Source: Heloderma charlesbogerti (taxonomy: Eukaryota; Chordata; Lepidosauria; Squamata; Helodermatidae). Taken from it: 64,000 nucleotides of DNA. The notes under the pieces were generated by a model, which was not told the origin of the DNA, searched no databases, and saw only the letters and a list, made by a program, of their open reading frames with translations. The stretch lies in contig JANEZZ010001492.1 of NCBI GenBank assembly GCA_026122225.1, positions 124,001-188,000 of the forward strand, given 5' to 3'. The translations under genes were made by a program, and so were the position numbers. Below, piece by piece: positions 20,633-32,836 of the stretch. How positions within the stretch are numbered: the first letter of the stretch is position 1; every line of letters begins with the position of its first letter.

Positions 20633-21065
20633 AAGAGATGTTGGAGAAATCTACAACAGAATCAAATGGGTTCAGATGTTTATGAATCTGATCCCCAGAT
20701 TCTGCAGCAGACTGGCTTTTCCCCAGCCAGGTGGATTCCATGGACCTTCAGACTGTTTTTCTAACTTCCTGGGAAAAGAAGCAAAAACAAAAAACAAAAA
20801 AAAACCTGGCTGAAAATGGGCATTTCCCACATAGGGTAAAGCATGAAAAATCATATTTGGGGGGCCTTTGCACATTTGGGGGGGCTTTGCACATTTTTGC
20901 AAGCACAAATTTGCACAAGGATGAATTTGTGCAACTGTGAATTTGCCCCAATTCAGAAACTCAAAATTAATCTGATTCCATCGAGGAGCAGATGACAGAA
21001 CAAAAGGCCCCTGACAATCCATGAAATGCAGACGGAACAGATTTTACACAATCCGTACATCCCTA
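20633..21065. mobile_element. hAT-type element, copy I
   Basis: 433 bp. The right end is GTACATCCCTA; the left end has decayed to AAGAGATGTTGGAGAAATCT. Flanks GCCATGAC (20625-20632) and GACATGAC (21066-21073) agree at 7 of 8. The interior includes TTTGCACATTTTTGCAAGC and CAAATTTGCACAAG hairpin-like pieces and matches copy J (30759-31112). Confidence 0.65.
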
Positions 21066-21141
21066 GACATGACTAACTTGAGTCTCATTGACTCCAAATG
21101 GTCTACTCTAAGCATATATGTCTAAGTCTGGATCCAACCCA

Positions 21142-22040
21142 TACAGCTGAGATAGCTGGCTTTGTAAGAACACTGTGATGAGGGGAAGGAGCACTTGTAT
21201 TGATTTGTTCAACTGTAGGTAATATTTTCTTCTAGGATTGGCCCTGAGGGCCCATGGACATTTCCTGGGGCTACCCCAATGCCATCCATGCTATCAGTCA
21301 GGTAAATGGACAGGAGATCAGCATAGCTTGAAATCTGCTACACGGGGGACTGTGGGGTTCGGATGCACTGCGTAAAGTACACCTAATCACCAAAGCCAAT
21401 GGGCAGGCCCTTATTAAACTATCTTGGTTGTCCCCAGTGGAGAAGTTTGGCTGCGTGTATTTTCTGTGGCTTTCCGGGCCACCCATCTCTTCGTGTTCTG
21501 TCACCTCACTGTTTTACATTATGTCAACAGGAGATCTGGCTATTTTTACCCTGTTCCCAAATCCTGATTTCTTGAAACATTAAATAAAATGTTTCTTTCA
21601 TTGCTAATTATTTTGGACTGTGACAGAAACCAGCTCCCCAGGAATTTGTTGACATTTTAAAAAGGGGGGTGGGGAGAGAGTCAATGTGAAAATCAAAAAA
21701 GTGGGGGAGGCACATCTATACCATGCTTCTGAACTAATTCACTGCCCTTCAGATCTTTGACAGAAACTTGGCGTCAATCAGTCCTGAGTCTGTTTAAATG
21801 ACAGGATGCCTGGCAGCTCTTAGCCCTGCTTGCAAGACGTACTAATATTTACAAGCAAGAAAGAAGGTTTCTGGCTTTGTTGAAATAACACCACTTGCTT
21901 CATTTGACTGTTGCTCCAGAGCAGACCTTTGCAAACAGCTACCAAGGGAGGATGAAGGGGTGGGGGGCAACGAAGAGCTGAGCTTTCATCAAACACTAAT
22001 GTTTACTTTAAGCCCAAACAGGTCACAGTTATATTAAACA
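21142..22040. other. Unassigned
   Basis: No TE termini or coding sequence recognised. Confidence 0.35.
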
Positions 22041-22068
22041 GGTGTGTGTGTGTGTGTGTGTGTGTGTA
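22041..22068 (+). repeat. (TG)n microsatellite
   Basis: About 13 TG units. Confidence 0.9.
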
Positions 22069-24904
22069 GCATAAATAAATGATATTATTATTCTAAAATG
22101 ACCAGTGGAAAATGATGAAGGTGTGTATAGGCACACACACACACACAAACAGATGTGCATGTGCGTGCATGTGTGTATAGGAAAAAAGCAACAATTATTC
22201 CAGTTTCATTTATAGAAAACGTGTGCATGTTTTGCATGCATCCTGGGAGTCAGCTGCAATTTGGACATGTGCGAAGCTTACAAAGCGTCCACAGAACTTA
22301 ATGTAGCATTAAAACAGAAGGGGGAAAGGTATGGATGAACAGCTTAATTGCCAGCAGTTCCAGAGTAATTTTGGGGGAGATCTTTGATTTTTTTTTTTTA
22401 AGGACATTTTGCTTGTCTGGATGGCGTGCTTAAGGGAGGAAGAGGCACACTCTGTAAGTGAGGCAGGGGTGTTTCCAAACTGTAGAAGCCTGTGTGAAGC
22501 CCACTCAATGAGGATTCCAGAAACAGCACGATGTAAAAGGCTACATTGTCTTCCAAGTTTTCAACTGCAGGCAGCTAGATTTTTTTAAAAAAATAAAAAG
22601 CTCCATAGGTCCCAGAATACTTCTTTTTATACAAGCTTTCAGGTTTTTAAATTCCTTCTCTGTTTTGAAAATCCTGAAATCAGAAAGGATGTGGTCTAAA
22701 GCGCTGAAGTATTTAGCCGCCTATGGAGTATGTGACATTTGGGAACGAAGTAACGAATTTATCACAGCTACTAAGGGTGAGATTCATAAGTTATTAGGTC
22801 TTGCGTAGTCTCGTTGGATATTATTGACTATGAGTTATTGAAGTTTCGTTCTCCGGGTGGGGGAAATTTTATTATTCCACTCCTCGATGTCATCTAATAT
22901 GTGCCTATAACCTTTGGCATGTCTAGTTAATACCACTGGCAATCTGTTTATTTTCCTGTTCTCTTTATCAGTTTTCAAACACTGTAAATCTAAATAACTG
23001 TCATCCTTGACTTAAATCATACCCTTCCCTCAGAAAGTTTGCAACCTCTTCAATATATAGTGCCGCTGAAAGAAATGTTCTCCAAACAATTCTGAGTTCT
23101 CGAATATCAGAATTTGAGTTAATTTTTTTAAAAAAACTCTCATCCAAATACTCAAATTGTAGGTCTTCAAGTGAATATCCCCCATCTCAAAATCCATGTT
23201 TTAATCCAAACATTAAAAGACTGATTGTTGAGATGTGATGTTCCTAAGAACATCTCAAGCCACTTTGCATGCCATTTTTCCTGGTTGAGGAATCAGATCA
23301 ATCCATTAAATAAATAAAGTGAATGTCATAGTTCAGAGCTTGCATTTTAGCTTTGCATGGGTGTAAGTATGTGTCAGGGCCCAAATCTTGTTGATCAGAT
23401 GCAGGTTTCTGCTAAAAAGCCAAATTTATCTGCTCTTAAAACACCAAGGGAATGATATAGTCCATCACCTCTCTGGGGAAATACAAACTTGCAGTCCTAT
23501 GCACATGCACACAGGGCTCTGTGTCTGAGAGATGGGACCCAGCAGGAAGCATCAGAGGAAGGTTGCCTAATCTAATGCTCAGTGCAGTCCTCTTGGAGGG
23601 GAGATGAGTGCAGTACTGGAAAAGTGGATTGTTCCCACAAGTATTTAGGGTTGCAAACTTTTTTTTAGTGACTTTTGCTTTTCTGAAGGGCATAGAAAAA
23701 AGAACCAGAGAGAAAAATGTGTGGTACCAGGAGGGAAAAAAAATGTCCAGTTCCAAAACATCATTTGGGCAGTTCAAAAATTCAAATCATGCAAAAGTTG
23801 TATTATGTTATCTGATGTAAAACATGACTAAGAACAATGTGAAAGGTAAACTGAGCAGTTCAGGCTCCTCTGGAACCCCAGCCCCTGATCAAGCATACCC
23901 ATTTCTCCTTTCCCTGCCAAAGATACTTCCGGCACACTCCAAGGGTACTCTCCACAAAATCTTCACCAAAGTTTCGAAGATGAAGGAGAGGAGATCATTC
24001 TAGAACATGGGGACTCCTTTCCTGATATTTCTGCACACAGCCATGAGGAAGAGCAGGGACTATTTGTATGTTAATCTGTAAGTTTAATTGTCCTGGAGGT
24101 TTGGGGGTGTTGCAACATGTAGGGAGGGGAAGTTTGACCCTTCCCTCCCCAGCTGCAATCCCCCTTGAAAAAGTCCCCCTCATGTCAATCAAGCTGAGAA
24201 AATCAAGCACCAACTGACACTTAGGACTCTGAGAAATAGATCCAGGGCCCTGGGATCCCCTGGGGTTGAGACCCCCTGGGCCCAGGCCTAGCAATGCCCC
24301 TACATGTACGGGAGGCAAATCTGATGGGAGAAGAAGTAGGAAGATATAGAAGGGGCTTCACTGCATTCTGTGAGTGACTTGTGAATGCAGCTCAGTTCTG
24401 TAAGCTATGCATGACAGGATAGATTGTGCAAATTAATGCTGAGGTGCCTCCCCCAACATTGCCACTCAGTTTGCATGCCATGAAGTTGGAGGAGGCATTT
24501 CTGCAATTTTAGGGCTGGGGCACACACAGAGCAAAGCGTGAGGCAAGTAGATTGAAGGCAGGGGGTTGATTGGTCTCCTGGAACCCCCCCCCCGGTTGTT
24601 GGGTGCCATTTTTGTTTACTCACTAGGCTCCAGAGTGAGGGCAAGTGACTGTTTCATGCAGCACAAGACAATGTCCTGGTCTCATCATAAAGCCAGGTCA
24701 GGGAGGGTGGTGCTTCCTGCCCTCACTCTGGAGCCTGGTGAGTAACAAAAATAGCCCCAGCCTCCAGCTAGGACCCGGGTAAGTGGATTGGGAGGCCTGA
24801 CAGACGCACTCTACCCACACACACACACAGAGCACAGGCAGCTAACACCACCCCCCTCTGCCCCAGCAACAAGCTTCACCTTCATTACATTTGTACAGTT
24901 ATTG
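22069..24904. other. Repeat-poor stretch, unassigned
   Basis: The longest part of the window with no recognisable transposon: 2.8 kb. It has several CpG-containing, non-repetitive segments (for example 22690-22870). It could hold conserved non-coding DNA, but I cannot show that from one sequence. No convincing open frame. Confidence 0.4.
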
Positions 24905-24992
24905 AACTAAAGCAGGATTTATAATTTATTTATTTGAAACATTTTTTACCCAACTCTTTAGCCAAAAAAAGGATTCCAGGGAGGCTTATAAA
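24905..24992 (-). mobile_element. LINE 3' tail (L2/CR1-like), antisense
   Basis: ATTTATTTATTTGAAACATT, then CCAACTCTTTAGCC and GATTCCAGGGAGGCTTATAA: a degenerate inverse LINE 3' end. Confidence 0.45.
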
Positions 24993-25827
24993 GATTAGTT
25001 GGGGCTAATGCAGTGGTGAAGGGGAAATCTTTCATGTGGCTCTGAAGAAGAGATAATTATATATACGCTGCCCCAAAAACCAATGATTTGCCTGTGGACA
25101 GGGGAATGAGCATGGATTTGCACTTTGGTTTCCATCAGCTAGAATGTACTACTCTGCATTGCCTCTGCCTGAGACTCATCGAGAATCCCAAGGGACAAAA
25201 AGGATGGACAGAGGTTTGAGATTTACTGCTAGAAACACTTCACCTTGAACGCTAAAATATTTCAGCATACAAATGCTTCATGATTGCTGCTCCTGATTGG
25301 ATGCCTATGTTGATGGAAACAATGGTTTAAAATATCAAGGGCAAAAAAGAGAGAGAAGAACCAACATTTTTTAGTAGCCTGAATATATGATTTTGTATTC
25401 TAATACCATTATCAGTTGCCTGTAATACAGATGATAAAACTGTCATCTCCTTGAGGGAACAGATGGTCAATGCCCCAGTTTGAGGCTAAACCTCCAGTGA
25501 GCTGTAGCTCACCAACATGCAATACTAGCAGGCACACTATGACACTTCTGTGACCAAGGCACACGCCTCCTTGGCCACGGGGGTGCATGTTTGTTATTAA
25601 AAATGAAGCTTGGCAGAATAATTATTCACTTAAGTCACATTTGTTTCAGCGGCATGAAGTTAAGCAAGTGCTTCATTTCCCCATTGAAATCGGAGATGGT
25701 TAACTTCACCTGGATTGTGTTTTCAGATGAGATTCACCAGTTACTGAGGAAGTGACATATTCAATGGCACCTTGAGACTAATCCTTTAGAAGATTTTAAT
25801 ATAAGCTTTCATAGGTGACAGCCTACA
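24993..25827. other. Unassigned
   Basis: Nothing recognised. Confidence 0.35.
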
Positions 25828-26351
25828 GGGCTGGGAAAGCTTTTTCAGACTGGTGGCCAAATTAGCTCCAAGCAAGCACATCAGGGACCACACGCCAGTG
25901 GGGGGGGGATACCCAAAGTGGGCATGGGCATCTCCACTGCTGGCAAGCCTCTATCATGCTTGCCTGGACTTACTCATGCACACACAGAGAACCAGTTTTT
26001 CCTCACCCCTCACCTTTCCTGATCGGCAAAGGCAGGGGGTGGGTGAAGTCCACTGGGAACCTCAGGTTGACTCCTCAAGGCATCAGCTCAGTTGGGAGTT
26101 AGCTTTGCCCAGACCTAACCTGTCTCAATTGGCAAAGGTGAGGAGGGAGCAAAGCAGACTGAGCCTCTGCCTTCAGGATTACTCCTTGAGGCACCGACTC
26201 AATTGGGAGCTGTTCTCTCATGCCCCTTTCCTGTCTCTGAGGGAATGCAGCTTCAGGAAGGGAAAGGGCCTCGCTGGAGGCCTTCTCAGGCTGGATCGGG
26301 AGGCCTGACAGGCTGAACTTGGCCAGTGGGCCAGAGGTTCCCTATCCCTGC
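25828..26351. mobile_element. Foldback DNA element, hAT-like (CAGGGCTGGGAAA ends)
   Basis: Left CAGGGCTGGGAAAGCTTTTT, right GCCAGAGGTTCCCTATCCCTG. Within it GACTCCTCAAGGCATCAGCT and ACTCCTTGAGGCACCGACTC are direct repeats about 130 bp apart. I found no clean target duplication, so the class is tentative. Confidence 0.4.
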
Positions 26352-26417
26352 TTCATGGTGTGTCAAGAAGCCATTGCCGCTCTAACATCAAATTTCTGTT
26401 AAGTAATAGCCAAACTA

Positions 26418-26604
26418 TGAACTCCTATTCAACTATCTCACATTCCATGAGTCCACACTATTTGACCATTCTAAGAATAGTAACATTAAGGTCTGCAACA
26501 CCATGTTCCCTCTCTTTGATCTCCCAGGATACGGTGTTGCCGACCTCAGAGTTACTGTCAAATCATGCGGGTGTATGGACCGTGAGATAGTTGAACAGGA
26601 GTTC
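26418..26604. mobile_element. Short element with perfect 23-bp inverted repeats
   Basis: GAACTCCTATTCAACTATCT plus CAC at 26418-26440 is the exact complement of GTGAGATAGTTGAACAGGAG plus TTC at 26582-26604, apart from one base. The 140-bp interior also pairs partly. No family recognised. Confidence 0.55.
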
Positions 26605-26639
26605 ATGCAGAAATTGGACTGTATTATGACAGCTGGTGT

Positions 26640-26745
26640 TTGAAACTTAGCTCTGTCATGGACTCACCAGGTGGCCTTGGGCAAGCCATTCTCTCTCTCT
26701 CTCAGCCTCAGCTGCAAGAAGGGAGACAAGACTGACTTACCTTAT
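26640..26745. mobile_element. MIR/CORE-SINE-like fragment
   Basis: GGTGGCCTTGGGCAAGCCAT followed by a CTCTCT run and CAGCCTCAGCTGCAA resembles the CORE region of MIR-type SINEs. Short and diverged. Confidence 0.4.
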
Positions 26746-26748
26746 TCG

Positions 26749-28087
26749 TTGTTGTTGTTCAGTCATTAAGTCATGTCCGACTCTTCATGACCCCATTGAC
26801 CATAGCACACCAGGCCTTCCTGTCCTCTGCTCTCTCCCGGAGCAAGCTCAAGTTCATATTCATTGCATCGGTGATGCTATCAATCCATCTCATCCTCTGC
26901 CGTCCCCTTCTCCTTTTGCCATCAATCTTTCCCAGCATCAGGGTCTTTTCCAGTGAGTTTTCTCTTCACATTAGGTGGCCAAAATATTTGAGCTTCAGCT
27001 TCAGTATCTGTCCTTCCAATGAGCACTCAGGGTTGATTTCCTTTAGGATTGACTGATTTGACCTCTTTGCAGTCCAGGGGACTCGTAAGAGTCTTCTCAA
27101 GCACCACAGTTCGAAAGCATCAATTCTTCGGTGCTCAGCCTTCCTTATAGTCCAGCTCTCACAGCCATACGTTAATACTGGGAAAACCATAGCTTTGATT
27201 AGACGGACCTTTGTCGGCAAGGTGATGTCTCTGCTTCTTACTATGCTGTCTAGGTTTGCCATAGCTTTCCTCCCAAGGAGCAAGCGTCTTTTAATTTCAT
27301 GACTACAGTCACCGTCTGCGGTGATCTTGGAGCCCAAGAAAATAAAATCTGTCACTGCTTCCATTTCTTCCCCTTCTATATGCCAGGAAGTGATGGGGCC
27401 AGATGCCATGATCTTAGTTTTTTTTAATGTTGAGTTTCAAATCAGCCTTTGCACTCTCCTCTTTCACCCTCAACAAGAGGCTCTTTAGATCCTCTTCGCT
27501 TTCTGCCATTAGGGTGGTATCGTCTACCTCGCGTATCGGAGGTGGTTGATAATTTCCCCAGCAATCTTAATTCCAACCTGTGATTCATCCAACCCAGCAT
27601 TTCTCATGATGTACCTTGCATATAAGTTAAATAAGCAGGGCCACAATATGCAGCCTTGTCGTACTCCTTTCCCAATTTTGAACCAATCGGTTGTTCCATG
27701 TCCGGTTCTTACTTGCTTCTTGACCCTCGTACAGGTTTCTGAGGAGACAGGTAAAGTGGTCTGGTACTCCCATCTCTTTAAACATTTGCCACAGTTTGTT
27801 GTGATCCACACAATCAAAGGCTTTAGTGTATTCAATGAAGCAGAAATAGACGTTTTTCTGGAATTCTCTTGCTTTTTCCATGATCCAGTGAATGTTGGCG
27901 ATTTGATCTCTAGTTCCTCTGCCTCTTCGAAACCCAGCTTATACTTCTGGTAGTTCTCGGTTCACATACTGCTGAAGCCTAGCTTGTAGGATTTTGAGCA
28001 TAACCTTGCTGGCATGTGAAATGAGCGCAATTGTACGGTAGTTTGAACACTCTTTGGCATTGCCCTTCTTTGGAATTGGAATGTAAA
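26749..28087 (-). pseudogene. BovB (RTE) LINE, antisense, RT frame broken at the catalytic box
   Basis: Inverse tail TTGTTGTTGTTCAGTCATTA at the left. Right to left it encodes VYFCFIEYTKAFDCVDHNKL, GKGVRQGCILWPCLF, NHLRYA, then a 5-bp insertion (about 27526-27530) that splits YADD, shifts the frame and brings in a stop, and then MASGPITSWHIEGEEMEAV and the C-terminal WTAKRSNQSILKEINPECSL. 5'-truncated at about the same part of RT as the copy at 10223. Other frameshifts lie near 27720. Confidence 0.85.
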
Positions 28088-29559
28088 CTTGTTTTAAAGA
28101 TTGCAACTAGCTAATACATGTGAAGCACTCTGAGCACTTGAACACACTGTACAATTGTCCATCAAGATTAACACGTCAGTTGTCATTGCCTGTCCCCCAT
28201 GTGACATCAGGAACCCCTGCAACAAAGGAAACCAGAAACAAAAGGCTGCACGAAAATATTCACTATACCTCCAGAAGAACTTGTATTTTAAGGTTACAGC
28301 TACTTTGGGAAACCTGGTTAGTACCCTTTGTGCCCTCTGTACAATCTTGAATGCCTTTACCTTGAATGCCTTGAATGACTGTGTTATCTGTTAAACTTTG
28401 CTTGTCAAAGTTACCTAAACAGGAAAAGGATATTTAATGCCTTATTTTCATCACTGTGGCTCCTGTTGTATTTCCTTCTCCTCCTCTGTCACCCCCTGTA
28501 AATATTCCTGCCGCATAGGAAATCAGAAATTGGGAAGGTTTTCACAATGGTCTGGGAAAAGTTCAATGGTCACAGCAATGGCTAATGTCTGCTATTGTTA
28601 ATTTAACAGCACACTTCTGGAGAAAAACTAAGGCACCCAGATGATCGCCAGACTTTAAAAAACCCACACACAGCCACCATGTTTATTAGTAGTCAGTCAG
28701 CTTAGTTCAAGAGCACTAAAGAATCCTGTTTTAACTTTGGGAACTAAACTGGGCATATAATGATGAGATGAAGTACAGCCATGTTTCTATGTCAGGGAAA
28801 TTTTGAGCTTTGAGGTTTTCACACCTGCACCTGCACTTCTCAAAAGAACAACAACCATGAGATTGTTGATCTCCTTCCGGTGAAACAAAGTCAAGGGGTT
28901 GGATCCAGAATCTTCCTCCACCCATGGAAAGATGTCTCTGGTGGAACAGAACTTCCTTGTCCTCTCCTACCCCTCTGCGGTCCCCCATGTGCCCTCCAAA
29001 CCACTTCCTTCAAATCTGCTCCAGACATTTAAGTGGGTACGGTGGAGGCTGATGGTTCTGGTGTCAGTGGAGTGGTGAATCCACTCTGGGTTTCAGACCA
29101 AACCAGTCAGAACTCTAAAACAGCTATCCAAGGTAAAGTTCTGACTAGTTTGGACTGTAACCTGGAGCAGATTCTCCGTCCCACTGACATTGGAGCCACC
29201 AGCCCCCACTGACTGGGAACCAAATGTGTGAAGGGTCCAAAGGAATGCACAAGGCTAGCCTTGCCTCCTCAGCACCACCATGCATGCCAGCTATGCCCCT
29301 GAGAAATGTATGATCAGTGTCATTTTCAAGGGGGCTGCTTCCATACACAAAGGGCTTCCTACCCAGGGATGAGAATTCTGGTGAATCGTGGTCCTCATCA
29401 CTTTGGAGAAAATCCTCCATGGGTTGAAGTGCCCCCCTTCAAACTGACTGTGATCACATGTCACCTGGGGGCATGGCAGCACATGCAGAAGCTTTGAAGG
29501 GGCAGGTCTAGCCCCACACATTCCCACTGGCCCCGTATTGCTTTTGGTACTTATGATGT
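28088..29559. other. Unassigned
   Basis: CTTGAATGCCTTTAC and CTTGAATGCCTTGAATG give a short direct repeat near 28347-28378. No gene or TE family recognised. Confidence 0.35.
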
Positions 29560-29608
29560 GTGCTATATTGTATTTAATGTTTTAACTTCTGTAAACTACC
29601 CAGAGAGC
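29560..29608 (+). mobile_element. L2-type 3' tail fragment
   Basis: TATTGTATTTAATGTTTTAA, then CTGTAAACTACCCAGAGAGC resembles the L2 3' UTR. Confidence 0.45.
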
Positions 29609-29740
29609 TTAGTAGGGTTGGAAGAGGCCTACAAGGCCATCAAGTCCAACCCCCTGCTCAATGCAGGAATCCAAGTCAGAGCATCCCTGACAGATGGCTG
29701 TCCAGCCTCGTCTTGAATGCCTCGTCTTGAATGCCTTGAA
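29609..29740 (-). mobile_element. CR1 3' fragment (ATTCTATG-tail type), antisense
   Basis: AGTAGGGTTGGAAGAGGCCT, then CAAGTCCAACCCCCTGCTCA and CAGATGGCTGTCCAGCCTCG: inverse of the last 140 bp of the CR1 at 50731-52657. Confidence 0.8.
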
Positions 29741-30758
29741 TGAGGTGGCTGAGGAGTGAACACAAGTGTCTTGTTTTTCATTGTACAATAATCTCTCTGG
29801 CAGGCTGTAGCCTCCTCAACTTCCTACACTTCAATTAAAGCCCATTATAAGGCACCATGAGGTAATTCCTCCCATAGGACTTCTTCAGATCAGGATGTGC
29901 AGGCAAGCCTGGGAGGCTAGCTGTGATTAGATAAGCTCAGAAACACCACCAAGAGAAATTATAAAACTACCTGAATGAGGCAGAACAATGGAAGCCTCTT
30001 TCAGTGGGGCAGGTGGGGGAGAGAAAACTTTCAGGAAATTGGAGGGCAGATTTTGGCAAAGGACTAACTCCACCTCATCCCTGGAGCTGGACACAATCAG
30101 CTGACTTGGCAGGCTGGCCCCCACCTGCCTTGTGGTGGATGCAAACTGGGGGCCAGCCTGCCAAGACAGCTGACCCCCCAACACACTTACCAAAAAAGAA
30201 AGAAGCTGTGCTACACAAGCTCTGCCACTGGGGAGCCCTACGTGGGAGAAACTTGAGAATTTCTCCTCCCCCTGGAGAAATTCAGTGCAATTGTCTTCGA
30301 AATTTCTTGGCCCACAAGTAAGGTGGAGAATTTCAAGAGGCCATTTGTGCACAGTTCTACATAGTACTTCCTTGCAATGTGCATTTCCCTACCACCACCT
30401 TAATGGACAGTAACAGCCCTTTTTGATGCATCCTTTTCTTAAATCTCATCATGATCTCATCCTTCATACTGAATGCATAGACACATTCTGAGAAATCAAG
30501 AAACTGGTAGCAATAGAAGGGAAGCCTTTCCCTCAACTCTCTGCCTAGAATTTGACATTAGGAGTCTTCTCAAGAAATTCACTGAATGTGCACAGGGGAA
30601 AAGGTGGAATCACGCTTGCTGTCTCCACTCTCATTCACATTTGGCATGGCCTGTGAGTGTGTACAGAGTGTGTACAGATTAAGAATAGGCATTGTGCAAA
30701 CACAGTTTAGGCAGGTACATGTTGTACATGCATAAGCTCTTGCAAATGTGTTTAGGAG
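29741..30758. other. Unassigned, with a local inverted repeat
   Basis: CTTGGCAGGCTGGCCCCCA (about 30104-30122) pairs with the inverse GGGGGCCAGCCTGCCAAG (about 30148-30165), a stem of about 18 bp. No family recognised. Confidence 0.4.
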
Positions 30759-31112
30759 TAGGGATGTACAGATTTTGTTAAATCCATTCTGTCTGTGTTT
30801 TGCAGACTGTCGGATGTCTTTATTTCATTCCATTATCCACTCGTTGACGAAATTGGATTTTTCTCAATTTCCCAAACTTGAGTTCACACTGGAAAGTATG
30901 CACTTGGAAAGTGCGCATTTTCACACTTTAGCCTATGAGGGGGGGATGCACAGTTTTGTTTGTGCACAGTTCTGGAAAGTGAAAAAACAATCCTCAAGTC
31001 CACAGAATCCACGTGACTCAGGGGAAAAAATGGTCAGCTGAGGAGTCTGTGGGTTGGATTCACAGAAATCTGATCTCATTTTAATCTGTTGCAGATTTCT
31101 CCAACACCCCTG
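30759..31112. mobile_element. hAT-type element, copy J
   Basis: Starts TAGGGATGTACAGATTTTGT and ends ATTTCTCCAACACCCCTG. Flanks TTTAGGAG (30751-30758) and ATTAAGGG or TTAAGGGG agree only at 5-6 of 8, so this copy is older. The interior has an inverted TGCACAGTTTTG / TTTGTGCACAGT region and matches copy I inversely. Confidence 0.55.
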
Positions 31113-31285
31113 ATTAAGGGGGATAGGCAGAGTCAGCAGATGTGACTGGGTGTGATCACATTTTATATGCATTCAACACCTGAGAGGGCCTATAATGTTT
31201 TCTGCAAATTGTCCATTCAAAAAAGAGCAGAGATTTTGGTTGAATACTAAAAAATACCCTGGAAGCAATTTGACAGTACTTATCA

Positions 31286-31353
31286 GGTTGGATCCAGACT
31301 TAGTCATACTTAGAGCAGACCCATCGAAATCAATGGGACTTAGGTTAGTCATG
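31286..31353. mobile_element. Half copy of the GGTTGGATCCAGA palindrome
   Basis: GGTTGGATCCAGACTTAGTC to GACTTAGGTTAGTCATGTCC: one arm plus the centre of the palindrome found complete at 31678-31811. Confidence 0.6.
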
Positions 31354-31677
31354 TCCTGCAAGGAACATGTAAAAGGGTAAAGTAAATGCATGTGGTCACT
31401 CATTGCTAAAATTTCCTTATTCTGTCAATGTCGAAGCTGAAGGAGGTGAGCAAAGTTTCCTCAGCAGTAAATACATGTCGTATAGATCTCAATAATGATG
31501 ATATTGATGATGATGATGATGATTCAGTTGTGGAGGAAATCAAATATACATTATGAAGTGGCAGAACTGCCAATCACTGAGCCAACCAATGAGCTGTCAA
31601 ATTCAGTGAAAGGAGGGGTGAATCTCCGGGTAGCTTGATTATGATCGGTGTGGAACATGATGGGTGTGGAACATGAA

Positions 31678-31811
31678 GGGTTGGATCCAGATTTAGTCAT
31701 ACATAGAGCAGGCCGATCGAAATAAATGGGACTTAAGTTCGTTATGTCTAATTTAAATCTCATTGATTTTAATGAGTCTGCTATAAGTATGACTAAATCT
31801 GGATTCAAACC
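31678..31811. mobile_element. GGTTGGATCCAGA palindrome, complete
   Basis: 134 bp, almost wholly self-complementary: GGGTTGGATCCAGATTTAGT pairs with ACTAAATCTGGATTCAAACC. The arms meet near 31744, so there is almost no loop. No coding capacity. The target duplication is unclear. Confidence 0.75.
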
Positions 31812-32389
31812 ATGGAAAAGAAAACAGATTTGCTTCTGCAACCTATCCCTGCCATAGGCTCTGTCAAAGAAAGCCCATAAAATGCCGTGGCCATAAATTG
31901 TGACAAATCCACATGATAATCTGCTTACAGTGGCCTAGCCAAATAAAACTAAGAAAAAAACTGCAGAAACTCAAGGAGAAGTGATATGGGCTGTGCTGTT
32001 ACAAATGGAAATCTCTAGAAAGTTAGTCTGTAAGGCAGGAAAAGATCGATAAATATAAAGGCAAGAGATGTCAAAAGGCAGGGCCTACAGCAACGGGCTT
32101 CCTTTATCAGTGCAACACTCTCATATATTATTCCTTTTGTTCCTGCAGGAACTGTATTTTTTTAAGAGACCTTTCAGCATGGTCTTCTAAGTCATAACTG
32201 CATGCATCTTACAATACCACTCACTGATCATTTTATTTTGGGCCTCAAACCTGAGAAGGTATTATGATTTGATTATCCAAAGCTGCGCTTCAAGTCATAA
32301 TTCTTCTCAAATGAACCAAAGCAGTGTCAGAAGTGGAAGACTTTGAAAAATGTACCAAAGGTGAACAAAGCGAAAGAGCAGAATATAAT
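31812..32389. other. Unassigned
   Basis: Nothing recognised. Confidence 0.35.
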
Positions 32390-32398
32390 AGTGTGTGC

Positions 32399-32461
<63 letters not shown>
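32390..32461 (+). repeat. Composite (TG)n(AG)n microsatellite
   Basis: About 20 TG units pass directly into about 14 AG units. Confidence 0.9.
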
Positions 32462-32467
<6 letters not shown>

Positions 32468-32836
32468 CCCAGTAATTTCAAAATATATTTAGAGCTATGT
32501 GCTTTGGCTTCAACTCTCATCAGTAGCTGCAATGTTAAATGGATACCAAGAGTTGCAGTTTGGAATGCTGGGATATGAAAATTCCTAGGAGAAAAAAAAA
32601 TGCAGAGGTGTGAGTGGTATAAAGCTTATGAATTGTCCTCCAGGTTAAGGCCATATGAACTATGAGTACAGAGTTTGTAGATCCAGAAGTTTTCCTTGCT
32701 GTTAAGCATGCCACTGTCTTTTGTTCAGTTGGAAGCAACTGTAGTCTATCTATCTTTCTTATATATTTTTAGTTAAGATTGACTGCATCCACAGTGAATC
32801 CAGACCCCCCTTGCTGCTTTGCCATTGTGCCGCTTT

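Larger units (their letters stand above)
19666..21141. mobile_element. GGTTGGATCCAGA palindrome, split by three later insertions
   Basis: Left half: GTGGGTT, then TCCAGACTTA, then TTCATGCTTAGAATAGATCC and GGGACTTAAATTAGCCATGA. Right half: CATGACTAACTTGAGTCTCA to AAGTCTGGATCCAACCC (ends about 21141). These pieces become one palindrome of about 140 bp, like the intact copy at 31678-31811, once the inserts at 19679-20437, 20450-20575 and 20633-21065 are removed. Confidence 0.75.
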
